A stretch of 64,000 nucleotides of DNA, taken from contig NC_084834.1 in the NCBI RefSeq assembly GCF_033115175.1, positions 120,462,275 through 120,526,274 on the forward strand. Reading direction: 5' to 3'. The notes under the pieces were generated by a model. The model was not told the DNA's origin. It did no database searches and saw only the letters and a list, made by a program, of their open reading frames with translations. This stretch comes from Lepus europaeus (taxonomy: Eukaryota > Chordata > Mammalia > Lagomorpha > Leporidae). Both the position numbers and the translations under genes were made by a program. Below are positions 11,369 to 23,053 of this stretch, in pieces; within the stretch, counting starts at the first letter, position 1; the number at the start of each line of letters is the position of its first letter.

Positions 11369-11989
11369 CCAAGTTATGTTTCTTTGCCAATTTTCTCTGG
11401 AAAGCTCTAATCTGTGCTCTCCTTTTTCTTAACCCATTCACTTTTCCCTATTTTTTGCTATCACAGTCACCATCTTCTTTTCTCATCTATGCTGTTCTGC
11501 AGTCACATAAAATACCCAAGTGTTCACTTAGTCTTTCCTGCACTGATTCAACTAGCATCAGTGATTCGACCAGCATCACTGATCCACCCAGCTCTTCACT
11601 TAGGTTCCTCAATGCACACAGCACTGTGGCCAGCCTCCCTTGTACAAAGTGTGTGTTTGGGACGGGGATGTTCCATGCAGACCTGTAGGGCCAGAGCAAA
11701 ACAACCTCGTTGGCCAGGGAAAGTTGCCCCCACTGTCCGTCTACAGTTGAAGGAGTGAGGGCTGTAATGAAAAGTTTGGGTAGGCTACGGGACCCAAGCA
11801 CTGATGGAAAATTCCTCACGCACGACCTCAGAGCTCTGGGAAAAAAAACTTAAAGGCAGAAATCATAGTACGGCTGTCATCTTTCTTATCTCCTGAGCTG
11901 CTGGTGGAAAAGCAGAACCTGCTCCGAGCCTCCGAAGTAGCTGCCAGATGTGCTGGTCACGGGAGCCCAACGGATGAATGGGTACCAAA
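11369..11989. other. Unassigned sequence
   Basis: No gene is recognised. There is a short internal repetition around 11548-11585 (agcatcagtgattcgaccagcatcactgatccacc). Confidence 0.5.
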
Positions 11990-12160
11990 CACGTGGCACA
12001 TCCAGGCGGCGGAATACTACTCTGCCACAAAAGGAATGAGACTGGAACATGTGCGCCAACACAGCGGGACCTTGAAAGCACACCCGCAAGTACTGTACGA
12101 CCCTCCTTATGTGAGGTGCCCGAGAAAACACGAATTCCTAGAGAACGTGGGATACAGGCT
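11990..12160 (+). mobile_element. L1 3' fragment
   Basis: ggaatactactctgccacaaaaggaatga and tacgaccctccttatgtgaggtgcc match the L1 'ggaatattattcagcc...' module, with many CpG-rich changes. Confidence 0.6.
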
Positions 12161-12184
12161 GCCTCCGCGTGCGATGGGCCGTTT

Positions 12185-12410
12185 TGGGTTGGGGGCACGC
12201 GCTGTGGCCTGAGGCCAGCACCCCATATGCCAGTCTGGGTCAAGCCTGGCTGACCGTGCTGCTTTCCTTGCAGCTTCCTGCTACGGTGCCCGGGAGGCGC
12301 CACAAGATGACCCAAGCGCCCGTGCCCCTGCCTCCCTCCGGGAGACCAGGAGGCAGATCCGGCTCCGCTCTCGCCCTCTGCCCCTCACTTGGCCTTTTAA
12401 CTCAACACAT
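12185..12410 (+). mobile_element. Degraded CSINE
   Basis: gggggcacgcgctgtggcctgaggccagcaccccatat and gatgacccaagcgcccgtgcccctg keep the CSINE order. Heavily mutated. Confidence 0.45.
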
Positions 12411-12589
12411 CTTTTTTCAAAAAGATTCCATTAGGGATGCTAAAGTTCTGGGGGTGGAGAGCAAGGGTTAGACAGCGCCACTCAACTGAACACTTAGAAC
12501 GCCTAAGCTGTCGGCTTTTTATTTTATATCAGGTATATTTTACCAAACCTAAAAGGAAAATGGCCTACCAGGCGGAGCACACGTGACAG

Positions 12590-12970
12590 GAAGACAGCCA
12601 ATCACCGTGCGCTTTCTCTCACAGGGGCTTGTGGGTATTTCCCAGAGGCCCTCGCGGCACCGCAAGACAGCCCGGGGGGCCGGAGAGGGCAAAGCGGCCT
12701 CGGCTCCTGCCCGCACACAGGAGCCTAGGAGGGACGAGGAGGATGCCGAAAGGAAGTGGCCTCTGTGCTCGCCAGGGCCACTGGTCCCCGGCTCCTCGCC
12801 CCGCTCGCCCAGCCTCAACAGCAGAGCAGCCCGGTCCCGGGCAGATGTGTGGGGTCACCGCCGTTCGGCAGCTGCGGCTGAAATCAGAGTAGTTCAGAGG
12901 AGAAGCCGGAGGGCGGGAGGCCGAGGCAGGGGACGTCAAGTGAAGACAGAGTCAAGGGGCCCGCGCTCTG
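12590..12970. promoter_or_regulatory. Small GC/CpG-rich patch inside the intron
   Basis: About 380 bp without recognisable repeats, with many CpGs (runs such as cctcgccccgctcgcc), between a degraded CSINE and another CSINE. It could be an internal promoter, an enhancer or an old gene fragment. Open frames on both strands carry no recognisable protein. Confidence 0.3.
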
Positions 12971-12980
12971 GAGGAGTAGG

Positions 12981-13265
12981 CTAAGGTCCCACCTGCAGTG
13001 CCAGCATCCCATATGGCCGCCAGTTCAAGTCCCAGCTGCTCCACTTCCCATCCAGCTCTCTGCTGTGGCCTGGGAAAGCATTAAAGGATGGCCCAAGTGC
13101 TTGGGCCCCTGCACCTGCATGGGAGACCTGGAAGAAGCTCCTGGCTTCGGATGGGCTCAGCTCTGGCCATTGCAGCCACTTGGGGAGTGAACCAACGGTG
13201 GAAGACCTTTCTCTCTGTAACTCTACCTCTCAAATAAATAAATAAAATCTTAATTTAAAAAAAAA
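12981..13265 (+). mobile_element. CSINE2, 5' truncated
   Basis: It begins at AAGGTCCCACCTGCAGTGCCAGCATCCC and ends caaataaataaataaaatc plus poly(A). Confidence 0.82.
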
Positions 13266-13862
13266 GACAGAAACTTAAGGCTATTCCTGTGGGGAATATG
13301 TGAGCAATGAGTGGAGGGGAAATAGAATGGGTTTCAAGGGGGAATGCGGTCTGGCATTATTTTTTTTTTTCTAATAATAGTTGAAGCCTAAGCATATTTA
13401 TACTAAGAAGGGAAAGTACCCATGGGGAGAAGGGCGATCATCCAAGCCCCAAGCTTCTAAGGACGTGGAGATCGCAAGGTTAAAAGATAAGCTGAACTAG
13501 GGAACTAGGGACAAGAGCTGCAGCGCCTTTAGGAGAGGCAATGGGCGCGAAGGCCCGGCGGCAGCGTCTGGTCCGCACGGATGGAAACGGTCTTGGGCAG
13601 CACCACCCAGGTCCACAGCGCAGGCAGGCAGAGGACGGCTGTTACAGTAACTTCAGGTCCAGGGAACACCTAAGAGAGTGAGGTGCTTGCGGGAAATACT
13701 GAGTTAGGAAGTGGGGCGAGTCCATGCTAAATTTGCTGAGCAAAGCAAGAGGCGAACTCACCTGTGAAAGAAGGTGGAGATGAAGTGTATGGAAAAGTTG
13801 TGAAATCGCTGCTTGGAAAACCGTGATCCTTATCGCAAGGGTAATAAGTCATTGCCATTTTT
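13266..13862. other. Unassigned sequence
   Basis: No gene or repeat is recognised apart from a T10 run at 13361-13370. Confidence 0.5.
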
Positions 13863-13891
13863 GTGTGTGTGTGTGTGTGAAAGGCAGAGTG

Positions 13892-13947
<56 letters not shown>

Positions 13948-14200
13948 TCTTCCTTTACCTTTGGTTCACCCTCCAATGACCGCGCCAATCCGATGGCAGG
14001 AGCCAGGTGCTTCTCCTGGTCTCCCATGGGGTGCAGGGCCCAAGCACTTGGGCCATCCTCCACTGCACTCCCGGGCCACAGCAGAGAGCTGGCCTGGAAG
14101 AGGGGCAACCGGGACAGGATCGGTGCCCCGACCGGGACTAGAACCTGGTGTGTCAGCGCCACAAGGCGGAGGATTAGCCTAGTGAGCCGTGGTGCCGGCC
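13863..14200 (-). mobile_element. CSINE3-type SINE with (GT)n and (GA)n
   Basis: The plus strand reads (GT)n in place of poly(T), then GGCAGAGTGGACAGTGAGAG, about 20 GA repeats, and ends GAGCCGTGGTGCCGGCC. Confidence 0.87.
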
Positions 14201-14357
14201 ATCATTGCCATTTTCAGTTAGTGCATTACTGGAAACCTTTTAGTCCTGAGAACAATGGCTCAGTCAAGGACAGGTAATATTTATGTGTCATGGAGCCAAC
14301 GAAAGACCCCAGAGTTTGCGATCCCTAGAGCTCTGCGGGAATATTTGAGTGCCAGGA

Positions 14358-14482
14358 GGGCCAACACTGTGTCATAGCAGATAAAGTCTCTGCCTGCGGT
14401 GCCGGCATCCTATATGGAAGACCTCTCTCTCTGTCTCTCTGTAACTCTGCCTTTCAAATAAAATAAATTAAAAAAAAAAAAA
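14358..14482 (+). mobile_element. Internally deleted CSINE2
   Basis: The head (GCCAACACTGTGTCATAGCAG...CATCCTATATGG) is joined directly to the tail (AAGACCTCTCTCTC...). About 200 bp of the body is missing. The target duplication GAGTGCCAGGA flanks it. Confidence 0.8.
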
Positions 14483-14534
14483 GAGTGCCAGGAAGGGGAG
14501 CGCTGATGAGTACTGGAATATTGAGTGGATATTT

Positions 14535-14770
14535 TGCTTAGTGAAGGCGCCCACATCCCATGAGCCCACACTCCATGGCCCAGGCACCTGACTCCAGTGT
14601 CCAGCTAATGGGCACCCTGGGAGGGAGCAGGTGATGGCTCAAGTAGGTGGGTTCCTGCCGTAGTTCCCAAGTGCATAGGAGATCAGTCAACTGATCAATC
14701 CTTCTTGTTCTCCCCACGCCCACCTCAGCTTTTCAAAAAAACAAGTTTTGTGATTTTTTTTTTAAAGAAA
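14535..14770 (+). mobile_element. CSINE1-type fragment
   Basis: gcccacatcccatgagcccac and gctaatgggcaccctgggaggg-agcaggtgatggctcaag. It lacks much of its 3' half. Confidence 0.6.
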
Positions 14771-14854
14771 TATTTGCTCACAGAGCCCGCTTACTTGAGA
14801 ATGAGGGTAGGTAAAAACATGATAATGACACATCGGGGATGTGGGAAGGGGTTA

Positions 14855-15220
14855 AAAAAATTTTTTTAAATTTATTTGAAAGGCAGAGAGAGAGAGAGAA
14901 AGAGGGAGGGAGGGAGGGAGGGAGGGAGAGAGAGAGAGAGAGAGAGAGAGATATCTTCCATTTGCTGGTTCACTCTCCAAATGGCTGCCACGGCCACGGC
15001 CAGAGCTGGGCCAAGCCAAAAGCAGGAGCCAGGAGCTTCTTCCAGGTCTCCCACGTGGGCGCAGAGCCCCAAGCACTTGGACCATCTTCTGCTGCTTTCC
15101 AAGACACATTAGCAGGGCACTGGATTGGAAGTGGAGTGGCAGGGACTCAACGGGTGCCCACATGGGACGCTGGCGTCGCAGGCGGAGGCTTAACCTGCTA
15201 CACCGCAACACCAGCCCCTG
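14855..15220 (-). mobile_element. CSINE2 with (GGGA)n/(GA)n
   Basis: The plus strand reads AAATTTATTTGAAAGGCAGAG, a (GGGA)5-(GA)n tract at 14905-14950, and ends CCGCAACACCAGCCCC. Confidence 0.88.
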
Positions 15221-15633
15221 GTAGGTGGATTTGATTCCTAGGAGCTCACAGTTCAGTCCTGAACCCTGAGAGTTCAAATACAATGTTTCTATTTTTTAGG
15301 TAGTATAAAGCTATTTAGAGATTTTGGATAAAATAAACTATGCTAAGAACAGAGTATGAAAGTTTCTATCTATTCAGAAATGAAGACGCCTTATTATTTC
15401 TTCTTTTATCACAAGAATGGTGGTTATAAAGAAATTCCTATTAAACTATTCTTAGCTCTGGAACATATGCTACATAGTCATCACAGCTGAAGAAGGAAGC
15501 CAACAAGTACCCCAAGACTCTTTGACCTGAGAGTCACGTCTTTTATACTGAAGTATCTTCCGGGGCAGTAAAACTCAGAACACCCTTGGAGGACATACCT
15601 ATTTCCTTATTACCACTTTTAAGGGTCTACGGC
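15221..15633. other. Unassigned sequence
   Basis: Repeat-free by eye, AT-rich, no gene. Confidence 0.5.
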
Positions 15634-15992
15634 TGGGCCGGCGCTGTGGTGTAGCAGGTAAAGCCACCAGTTGCAGTACTAGCATCCCATATGAGTGTTG
15701 GTTCAAGTCCCAGCTGCTCCACTTCCCCTCCAGCTCTCTACTATGGCTTGGGAGAGCAGTGGAGGATGGACCAAGTCCTTGGGCCCTTGCATCCGCATGG
15801 GAGACCCGGAAGAAGCTCCTGGTTCCTGGTTTCAGATTGGCCCAGCTCCAGCTGTTGCAGCCATCTGGGGAGTGAACCAGCAGATGGAAGACCTCTCCCT
15901 CTCCCTCTCCCTCTAACTCTCCCTCTCTCTCTCTAACTCTCCCTCTAACTCTACCTCTCAAATAAGTAAATAAAAATCTTAAAAAAAAAAAG
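15634..15992 (+). mobile_element. CSINE2
   Basis: GGGCCGGCGCTGTGGTGTAGCAGG start, (CTCTCC)n/(TAACTC)n tract, caaataagtaaataaaaatcttaaaaaaa end. Confidence 0.9.
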
Positions 15993-17399
15993 TCACATAC
16001 ACACCACATACTTACACACACAAAAAATCCAGTGACCACAGCATTATTTCAGCAAAGCAGTTTTATAACGTTATTATTTTACTAACTGAAAATGAAGATA
16101 AAATTGCAGCTAAGAACAACTCTCATTCCCATAAGAAGAAAGATATTCCCCCAAATCTACACTGGCTGAATCTATTTGTACAACACCGAGGTCATGAAAT
16201 GCACCTGTTCTTGAGCGTGGCAGTGGCACCCACACCTCCCTGGGTGAAGAGAGAATGTAGATTACCAGTTCTATTCCTGGTATGATATCAACCTATTTGT
16301 CGTTGCTAATTCTATAGCCCACTACACTTGGACTTGATGTCATGCACCCTAAAGAAGGGGGGCTCTCTACTCCCCCTCTCCTCACTTAAAGATCTAACTA
16401 GAGATTAAGCTTCCCTCTGTCATACAGACACAGGTCAGGGAACACCACCGTATCATTGTTTCTAAACTTTATAATGACCTTCATTCCATTAAGAATTTTA
16501 TTTTCATTTTATTTACTAGAATCAAAGATAAGTGAACACTCACTCAAAACCCAGGCTCTCTGCCTCCCGCCATTCCTCCATCTCATCTCAGAAAGACGCT
16601 TCTCCAAAAATCGTACTGCAAGTTTTTTTCTTACTCACTCAGCTTCACGTAGTACCGCAAAGTAGTCTTTGCCAGATTTAGAGAACCGGTCCATATACAT
16701 GGGTGTTTTCCCTCCGTTACCCTAAACACGGGTTTGGAGACAGCTGGAAAGGCAGGAACACGCACACACCCCAGCTTCAGGATGTAATCAGACAAGGGCA
16801 ATGCAGTCAGACAGGCCAGTTTCTGGGGAACGGTGGCTAGCGCATTGTAAACAAAAGATTTATGATGAAAAACATCTTTGTAGATGGGGTTGTGAAACAT
16901 AGTCCTGTCCCCAAGAGAAGTAACCAACAGGGCTGGTCACTCAGCAAAGCAGAGTAACTGCTCTCTCAGCAGCGTGAACTAAGCACACAGTAGGACTCCC
17001 CTCCGGGAGAAATGGACAGCGCGGAGGAGCCCGGACAGGGAGGCGCAGGCCATCAGTGCTGAATCCAAGTCAACAAGAGACCTGGGAGGAAGCCAGAAGA
17101 TGGCCCTGTCTCAACACAGCACGGGGAAGCCACACAGAGGAGAAGCTCACGGACGGCCCACACCCAGCTCGCTCACTCACAGCTGCCCTGGCCGCGTCGC
17201 CGAATTCGCACGTGGCCTGCCCCGCTGGCCTCCCAGGAAGCCTGACTCCAGACGGTGTCCCAGGACGTGATTGACCTTGTCTTCTCCTGGGAGCCTTCAT
17301 GGAGAGCAGCAATATCCCCGGTTCCTGGCACAGCCACATTTGTGTTTGCTGCTGCTTGTTGTACAAATCCCCCTTCACTTCCGTGCTACCCAAGTTTGA
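15993..17399. other. Unassigned sequence
   Basis: No repeat is recognised across 1.4 kb, which is rare in this window. A possible minus-strand exon lies at 16639-16721 (see findings). Confidence 0.5.
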
Positions 17400-17792
17400 C
17401 CTCTATCCAAAAGAATGAATTTTGCAAATTGTGTATCTGGAGAGTGACTGATATCCAGAAGATGTAAAGAATTCCAACAACTCAGAACCACAAAAAAAAA
17501 AAAAAATTTCAAAAAAGGGGCAAAGGACCCGAATGGACATTTCTTCAAAGAATACAGACAAATGGCCAATACGCACGCAAAGGTAGGCGACGTCATTAGC
17601 CATCAAGGAGGCACAAATCAAAACCACAGTGCACACCACTTCATCAGGATAGTTAGCACCAAAAGACAGAAAATAGTCAGTGTTGGCGAGGATGTGGACA
17701 AAGGGGAATCTTTCTACACGTAGCTGGTGGGAATATAAAATGGTGCAGGCACTGTGGAAAAAGTGTTTGGCAGGCATTCAAAAAGTTAAACA
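17400..17792 (+). mobile_element. Old L1 3' part, first piece
   Basis: acccgaatggacatttcttcaaagaa, catcaaggaggcacaaatcaaaaccac and ggcgaggatgtggacaaagggg are L1 landmarks. It continues after the SINE at 17793. Confidence 0.78.
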
Positions 17793-18132
17793 TAGGGGCC
17801 GGTGCTGTGGCGCAGTGGGTTAAATCCCATGTGGGCACCAGTTCTAGTCCCGGCTGCTCCACTTCAGATCCAGCTCTCTGCTGTTGCCTGGGAAAGCAGT
17901 AGAAGATGGCCCACGTCCTTGGGCATCTGCAACCGCATGGGAGACACAGAAGCAGCTCCTAGCTCCTGGCTCCGGACTGGCGCGGCTCCAGCCATTACAG
18001 CCAACTGAGGAGTGAACCATCAGATGGAAGACCTCTCTCCCTCCCTCCCTCCCTCCCTCTCTCTCTCTCTCTCTGCCTCTCCTCTCTCTGTGTAACTCTG
18101 ACTTTCAAGTAAATAAATCTTATATAAAAAAA
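17793..18132 (+). mobile_element. CSINE2 inside L1
   Basis: GGGGCCGGTGCTGTGGCGCAGTGGG start. It is flanked by aaaagttaaacata / aaaagttcaacata, the target duplication with one change. Confidence 0.88.
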
Positions 18133-18632
18133 GTTCAACATAGAATGACCACATGATCCAGCAATTCTGCTGCCCAGTACAGCCAAAAGAAATGAAAGAG
18201 GACTCCAACAGACTCTCACATGCCAATTCTACAGAACCATTACTCACAGCAAAGCCCAGAAATAACCAAAATGTCCACCCCCTGATGAGCGGATCACTTA
18301 TGTGTTGTACACACACAATGGCATCTCAATCAGCCATAGAAGTGTACAAAGGCCTGGTCCACGCTTACCACATAAAGGAACCCTGAAAACATGCTAAGTT
18401 AAGACACAAAGTGACAGACATTGTATGATCCCCTCTACATGAGGTACCTGGAACAAGTGAATTCAGAGAGAAAGGAAGGAGGAAAGATGCTATCACCAGA
18501 GGCTAGAGGGATGGGAGAGCTTACTGTCACTGATGAAGAAAAGGTTCTGGAAACAGACGGTGGTGATGGAAGCTCCAACATTTCTAATGCACTTAATGCC
18601 AATGACCTGTACCACTTAAAATGATTACGTTT
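18133..18632 (+). mobile_element. Old L1 3' part, second piece
   Basis: gaccacatgatccagcaattctgctgcc, aaccaaaatgtccacccc and agaaaaggttctggaaacag follow in L1 order. Confidence 0.78.
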
Positions 18633-18942
18633 AGGGCCGGTGCTGCGGCATAGTAGGTTAAGCTATGGGCAGCAGTTTGAGTCCTGGCTGTTCCACTTCC
18701 ATTAGCAGCTCCCTGCTAATGTGCCTGGGAAAGCAGCAGGGGATGGCCCAAGTGCTTGGCCCCTGCACCCACATGGGAGACCCGGATGAGGCTCCTGGCC
18801 TTGGACTGGCTCAGCCCTGGCTGTTGCAGCCATTTGGGGAGTGAACCAGTGGATAGAAGAGTCCTTTCTCTCTGCCTTTCCCTCCCCCTCTCTGTAACTC
18901 TGCCTTCCAAATAAATTTGTATTTAAAAAAAAAAAAAAAAGG
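18633..18942 (+). mobile_element. CSINE2
   Basis: GGGCCGGTGCTGCGGCATAGTAGGTTAAGC start, A17 tail. Confidence 0.87.
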
Positions 18943-19545
18943 TAAGCAGACAAAATTAAATCAGCAGATAAAAGAGTTATCAGTACTCCCATGTTCATTG
19001 CAGCTAAATTCGCAATAGCTAAGATATGGACTCAACCCAAGTGTTCATCGACTGATGACTGGAAAAAAATTACAGTATATATACACTATGGAATACTACT
19101 CAGTGGTAAAAAAAAAAATGAAATCCTTTCTTTTGCAACAAAATGGATGCAACTGGAAACCATTATACTTAATGAAATAATCCAGCCTCAAAAAGACAAA
19201 TACCACATGTTTTCCCTGATTGTGATAACTGAGAATCTAAAATGTATTGGAGTAAAATGGACATTTTGAGATTCGATGATTGTTTACAGCCCTTGTCTCC
19301 ACTGTTGAGGAACAGTAGCTTTTCCTTCATGCTATTTACCTAGTGTAGGGTTAATCTGAGTACAAGGTAAACTGAAAATAGAGGGTCACAAAAATTAAGA
19401 GTGGGAATAGGAGAGGGAGGTGGAAGAAGGGAGGGCATGTGGGTGGGAGGAAGGGGGGGGTATCACTATGTTCCTAAATCTATATCTATGAAATACGTGA
19501 AATTTTGTATACTTTAAATAAAATTTTAAAATTGGTTTTTATGCC
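18943..19545 (+). mobile_element. Younger L1 3' end
   Basis: actatggaatactactcagtgg, tttgcaacaaaatggatgcaactgg and a G-rich 3'UTR (ggtgggaggaaggggggg) with an aataaaattttaaaattgg end. Confidence 0.82.
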
Positions 19546-19609
19546 TTACATATTTTACCACAGTAAAAAAACAAAAAACAAAAAACAAACAAACAAACAA
19601 AAAAAAAAC
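19546..19609 (+). mobile_element. Last bases of old L1 plus (CAAA)n
   Basis: cttacatattttaccacagtaaaa is the natural end of the L1 broken at 18632, followed by a CAAAA/CAAA tract. Confidence 0.6.
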
Positions 19610-20210
19610 GGGTTTAATGTTTGAAAGAAAACAGCAGAATACCGGAAATTCAGATGTAAGAACAAGCCAAACACTGACACGACCTGCTGGTTCAGCGTCC
19701 TCTTCTCTCCCTCTTCATTCCTACTTTTTTTTTTTCTTCTTTCTTAAGTTTGATACAAAATAACTAAACATTCCAAAGACGACAGATGCACGAGGGAATT
19801 CTGATGAAATTTTTAATTTTGAAAAACAAATAAATCACATGACAAGAGGGTCTGGCAGAATGAGGTGATCTGGAGCGAGCACTGAACAGCAGGCCGAGCC
19901 AAAGCCCCAGGAGGCTCTCCGTCTCCAGGAAAGGAGAAAGGCGAGCACTGGCAAGGTGCACACGGACCAGGTGCCCGTCCTCTGCCCACTCCTTGTAACA
20001 GACCTTAAGGACAACAGGATTAAATAATTCAAGCAGGGCTGGTTTCACTGGCTGTGAACTGCTCTCCAGGGCACACAGCTCCACAGCCCGGATTCCACAG
20101 CAGGCAGGGTCAGGGATCACGTATTCCGGTCTCTCCATGTGTGCATCTACGCTCCGGCTTCCCTGCACTGCGCCCAGCGTTGGCAGGACGTTGACCAAAA
20201 CTCCACGTGG
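19610..20210. other. Unassigned sequence
   Basis: No gene or clear repeat is seen. Confidence 0.5.
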
Positions 20211-20469
20211 GGTGGGCACTTGGTGTAGAGGTTAAGACGTCACTCAGGACGCCCACATCCTGTATTTGGAGTGCCTGGGTTCCAGGCCCGGCTCCACTTC
20301 GGATCCCAGCTCCCTGCAAAGGCACACCCTGGGATTCAGAAGGGGTGGCTCAATTAGCTGGGTCCCACTCAGTGAGAGACCTGGACTGGGTTCCAGGCTT
20401 CTGGTTTCAATCTGGCCCAGTCTTGGCTGCTGCAGGCATTTGAGAAGTGAATCAGCAGATGGAAGCACG

Positions 20470-20510
<41 letters not shown>

Positions 20511-20543
20511 TCTCTCTGCCCTTCAAAAATAAATAAAACATTA
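20211..20543 (+). mobile_element. CSINE1-type SINE
   Basis: gtgggcacttggtgtagaggttaagacg start, (CT)n(CA)n at 20470-20512, aataaataaaac end. Confidence 0.82.
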
Positions 20544-21204
20544 AAATGCAAAACTGTGAATGAGCCTCACTGATTCGCCCAGCCTAACCTCACATCACGT
20601 TCTGAACACACCCTCTGCCCCTAGTGCCGACGGCTGCTCCTCTGTACCCAGCAGCAAGGACGAGGTTTAGGGAGAAGAGTGAATGGCACCCAACTGGACA
20701 TGAATCTACAAACCAAACTGCAGGACGTGAGGACAGAGCCTGCTGACGAATGAGTCAGACTGCCAGCGTCACGACTGTACCAGGCAGAACGGTCTCCGCA
20801 GAGGTGTCCCAACTGTAATTAACACAGAGCTGTCCCAGAGTGCCCACTTCATCTTAATTGAGTGTAAAGTAACCTAGAAGACACTGTTTTCTGAGACAAT
20901 GCCGTACTTCGTCAAGCTAATTTCAAAGACAAGGTGCTAAGACTCTGCCTGTCGATAATCATATTGGTGGAACTAATCAAAATTAGAAAAGCAACACCTA
21001 TTTGGAAAGGGATTTTAATCAATGTGGAAGGTATTGAATTCTACAGCTTTCACTTACTCAGATCTACGATGTCAGACCTGCAGGAGCGCTCGATATTCCT
21101 GGGGCTTCCGCTCTGTGAAGCGAAGTTCTCTGGTCTACTTGACTGAGGAACGGCTTCAGGCTTCACCGTCCACTCCACCCAGCAGGCCTGCATTCCTGCA
21201 GCTC
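20544..21204. other. Unassigned sequence
   Basis: No gene or clear repeat is seen. Confidence 0.5.
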
Positions 21205-21850
21205 ATCACCGCTGGAGGGTACAGCCCCAACCCCTCAGTTTCCACAGGGGATGCGTTCCAGGACCCCCGAGGAGAGCAGCATCCAGGGATGCTCAAGTCC
21301 CTTCTAGAAAACACCTCAGTACTTGCACATAACCTACGCACTTGCTCCTGTGTTTTTGAAAATTATTTATTTATTTGAAAGGCAGAGTTACAGAGAGACA
21401 GAGGCAGATGGAGAGAGAGGTCTTCCATCCTCTGGTTCACTCCCCAGATGGCCACAACAGCTGGAACTGTGCCGATCCGAAGCCAGGAGCCAGGAGCTTC
21501 TTCCAGGTCTCCCATGTGGGTGCAGGGGCCCAAGGACCTGAGCCATCTTCTACTGCTTCCCCAGGCCATAGCAGAGAACTGGATCAGAAGTGGAGCAGCT
21601 GGGACTAGAACCGGCGCCCACATGGGATGCCGGCACTGCAGGTGGTGGCTTTACACACTACACCACAGCACCGGTCCCTTCTGTATTCTTTAAATCCTCT
21701 CTTACATGTAACACATAGGACAATATGAATGCTATGTAAATTGCTCTACTCTGTTGTCTGGGAAACCATGACAAGACAGGAAAGCCCACCCATCTTCAGC
21801 ACAAATACTTTTTTCCAAATATTTTCAAAGAAGCCAGTGTATTATCTACT
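21205..21850 (+). mobile_element. Tigger/pogo-type DNA transposon remnant, split by SINE
   Basis: ggatgcgttccaggacccccgag, gatgctcaagtcccttctag and tgaatgctatgtaaattgctc are landmarks of a mammalian pogo-like element. It is interrupted at 21358-21677. Confidence 0.65.
21358..21677 (-). mobile_element. CSINE2 inside DNA transposon
   Basis: The plus strand reads ATTATTTATTTATTTGAAAGGC through CACCACAGCACCGGTCCC. Confidence 0.88.
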
Positions 21851-22134
21851 GTACTACTTGCACCATGCACCGTATTATCTACCTGTACTTAAGTGGTGAG
21901 TCCATGATTTATCACTGCCTCCTATGTGCCTCTCTCACCAGGGTCCTGTCTAGGTGCTCGCTGTGCCTGCTGGCCAACTGGGCCACTCTTGGGCATCAGA
22001 TACATGAAGACCAGGCTTGCCCATGGGCACTAGGCTAAGAGGAGGCACACCTGGGCTTCAGAACCAGGCTTCTTAACTCCCAGAACCAACAGCACTCCCG
22101 CCTCTGACAACTCCTATTGCTAGCAAGCGCCAGC

Positions 22135-22495
22135 ACCTTAGTGCATTCGGGCTGCTGAACAAATCCCCATAGACTGGGCAGCTTACAAACAAGCAGAGTC
22201 TCCCCATTTGGGAGGCTGGGAAGCCCAAGATCAAGGCGCTGGCAGATTTGGTGTCTGGCGAGGGCCCTCATCCTGGTTTCTACGTGGTACCTTTTTGCAG
22301 TATCCCATGTGGTAGAATTGGGGAGGGCCCCCCACCCCGCTTCCCCCCGGCCGCTCTTTTAAAGGAACTAATCCTGTTCATGAGGGCTCACTCATGACCA
22401 ACAGAATCACCTCCCGACAGCCCCACCTTCTAATACCACCGTGTGCAGGGCAAGGATTTCAACACCCGCACCTGGGGAGGCCACATTGGGCCGGC
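22135..22495 (-). mobile_element. MaLR LTR (MST/MLT type)
   Basis: The plus strand reads ccatagactgggcagcttacaaac, ggcgagggccctcatcctgg and gagggctcactcatgacc, the reverse complement of an ERVL-MaLR LTR. It is non-coding. Confidence 0.65.
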
Positions 22496-22514
22496 TGCGT
22501 TACTCTCTACCTAG

Positions 22515-23053
22515 GGGCAGGCAATGTCTGGCCCAGGGCCCTACACAGTCTATGAAATCATGTGGCCCCGCCCTGCCGAGGTGACCACAGGTGGGACTCA
22601 AGACCCGATAAATCCACAGCAGGCTCATTTTTTTTTTTTTTTAAGATTCTGTTTATTTGAGAGGTAGAATTACAGACAGAGAGAGGAAAGACAGAGAGAG
22701 ATCTTCCATCCACTGGTTCACTTCCCAAATGGTCACAACAGCTGGAACTAGGTCGATCTGAAGGCAGGAGCAGGAGCTTCTTCCGGATCTCCTACTCAGG
22801 TGCAGGGGCCCAAGGACTTGGGCCATCTTCCACTGCTTTCCCAGGCCATAGCAGAGAGCTGGATTGGAAGTGGAAGCCCCGGGACTAGAACCAGCGCCCA
22901 TATGGGATGCCGGCACTGCAGGCAGCGGCTTAGCCCACTATGCCCCAGCGCGGGCTTCAGCAGGCTCATTTTTAAGCTGACAGTTTCGTATGGCCTGCAG
23001 GTGATGGCATAAGTATCCAAATGGCCGTTGGCAGAGAAAAGGGTCCCCACCCC
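22515..23053 (+). mobile_element. hAT-type DNA transposon, second copy, split by SINE
   Basis: gtgaccacaggtgggactcaagacccgata parallels 8960-8993 and gacagtttcgtatggcctgcagg parallels 9019-9041. The SINE at 22630 splits it. Confidence 0.68.
22630..22957 (-). mobile_element. CSINE2 inside hAT element
   Basis: Perfect target duplication CAGCAGGCTCATTTTT on both sides. The plus strand starts with poly(T) and ends CCCCAGCGCGGGCTT. Confidence 0.9.

Noticed and set aside
12583-12984. 133-codon plus-strand ORF in the CpG-rich patch
   Set aside because: Low-complexity Arg/Ser/Pro composition, antisense frames equally open, no known domain.
16631-16927. 98-codon minus-strand ORF as a protein gene
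   Set aside because: No similarity recognised and no upstream exon. A different frame through the same place has better splice sites and is listed as a finding instead.
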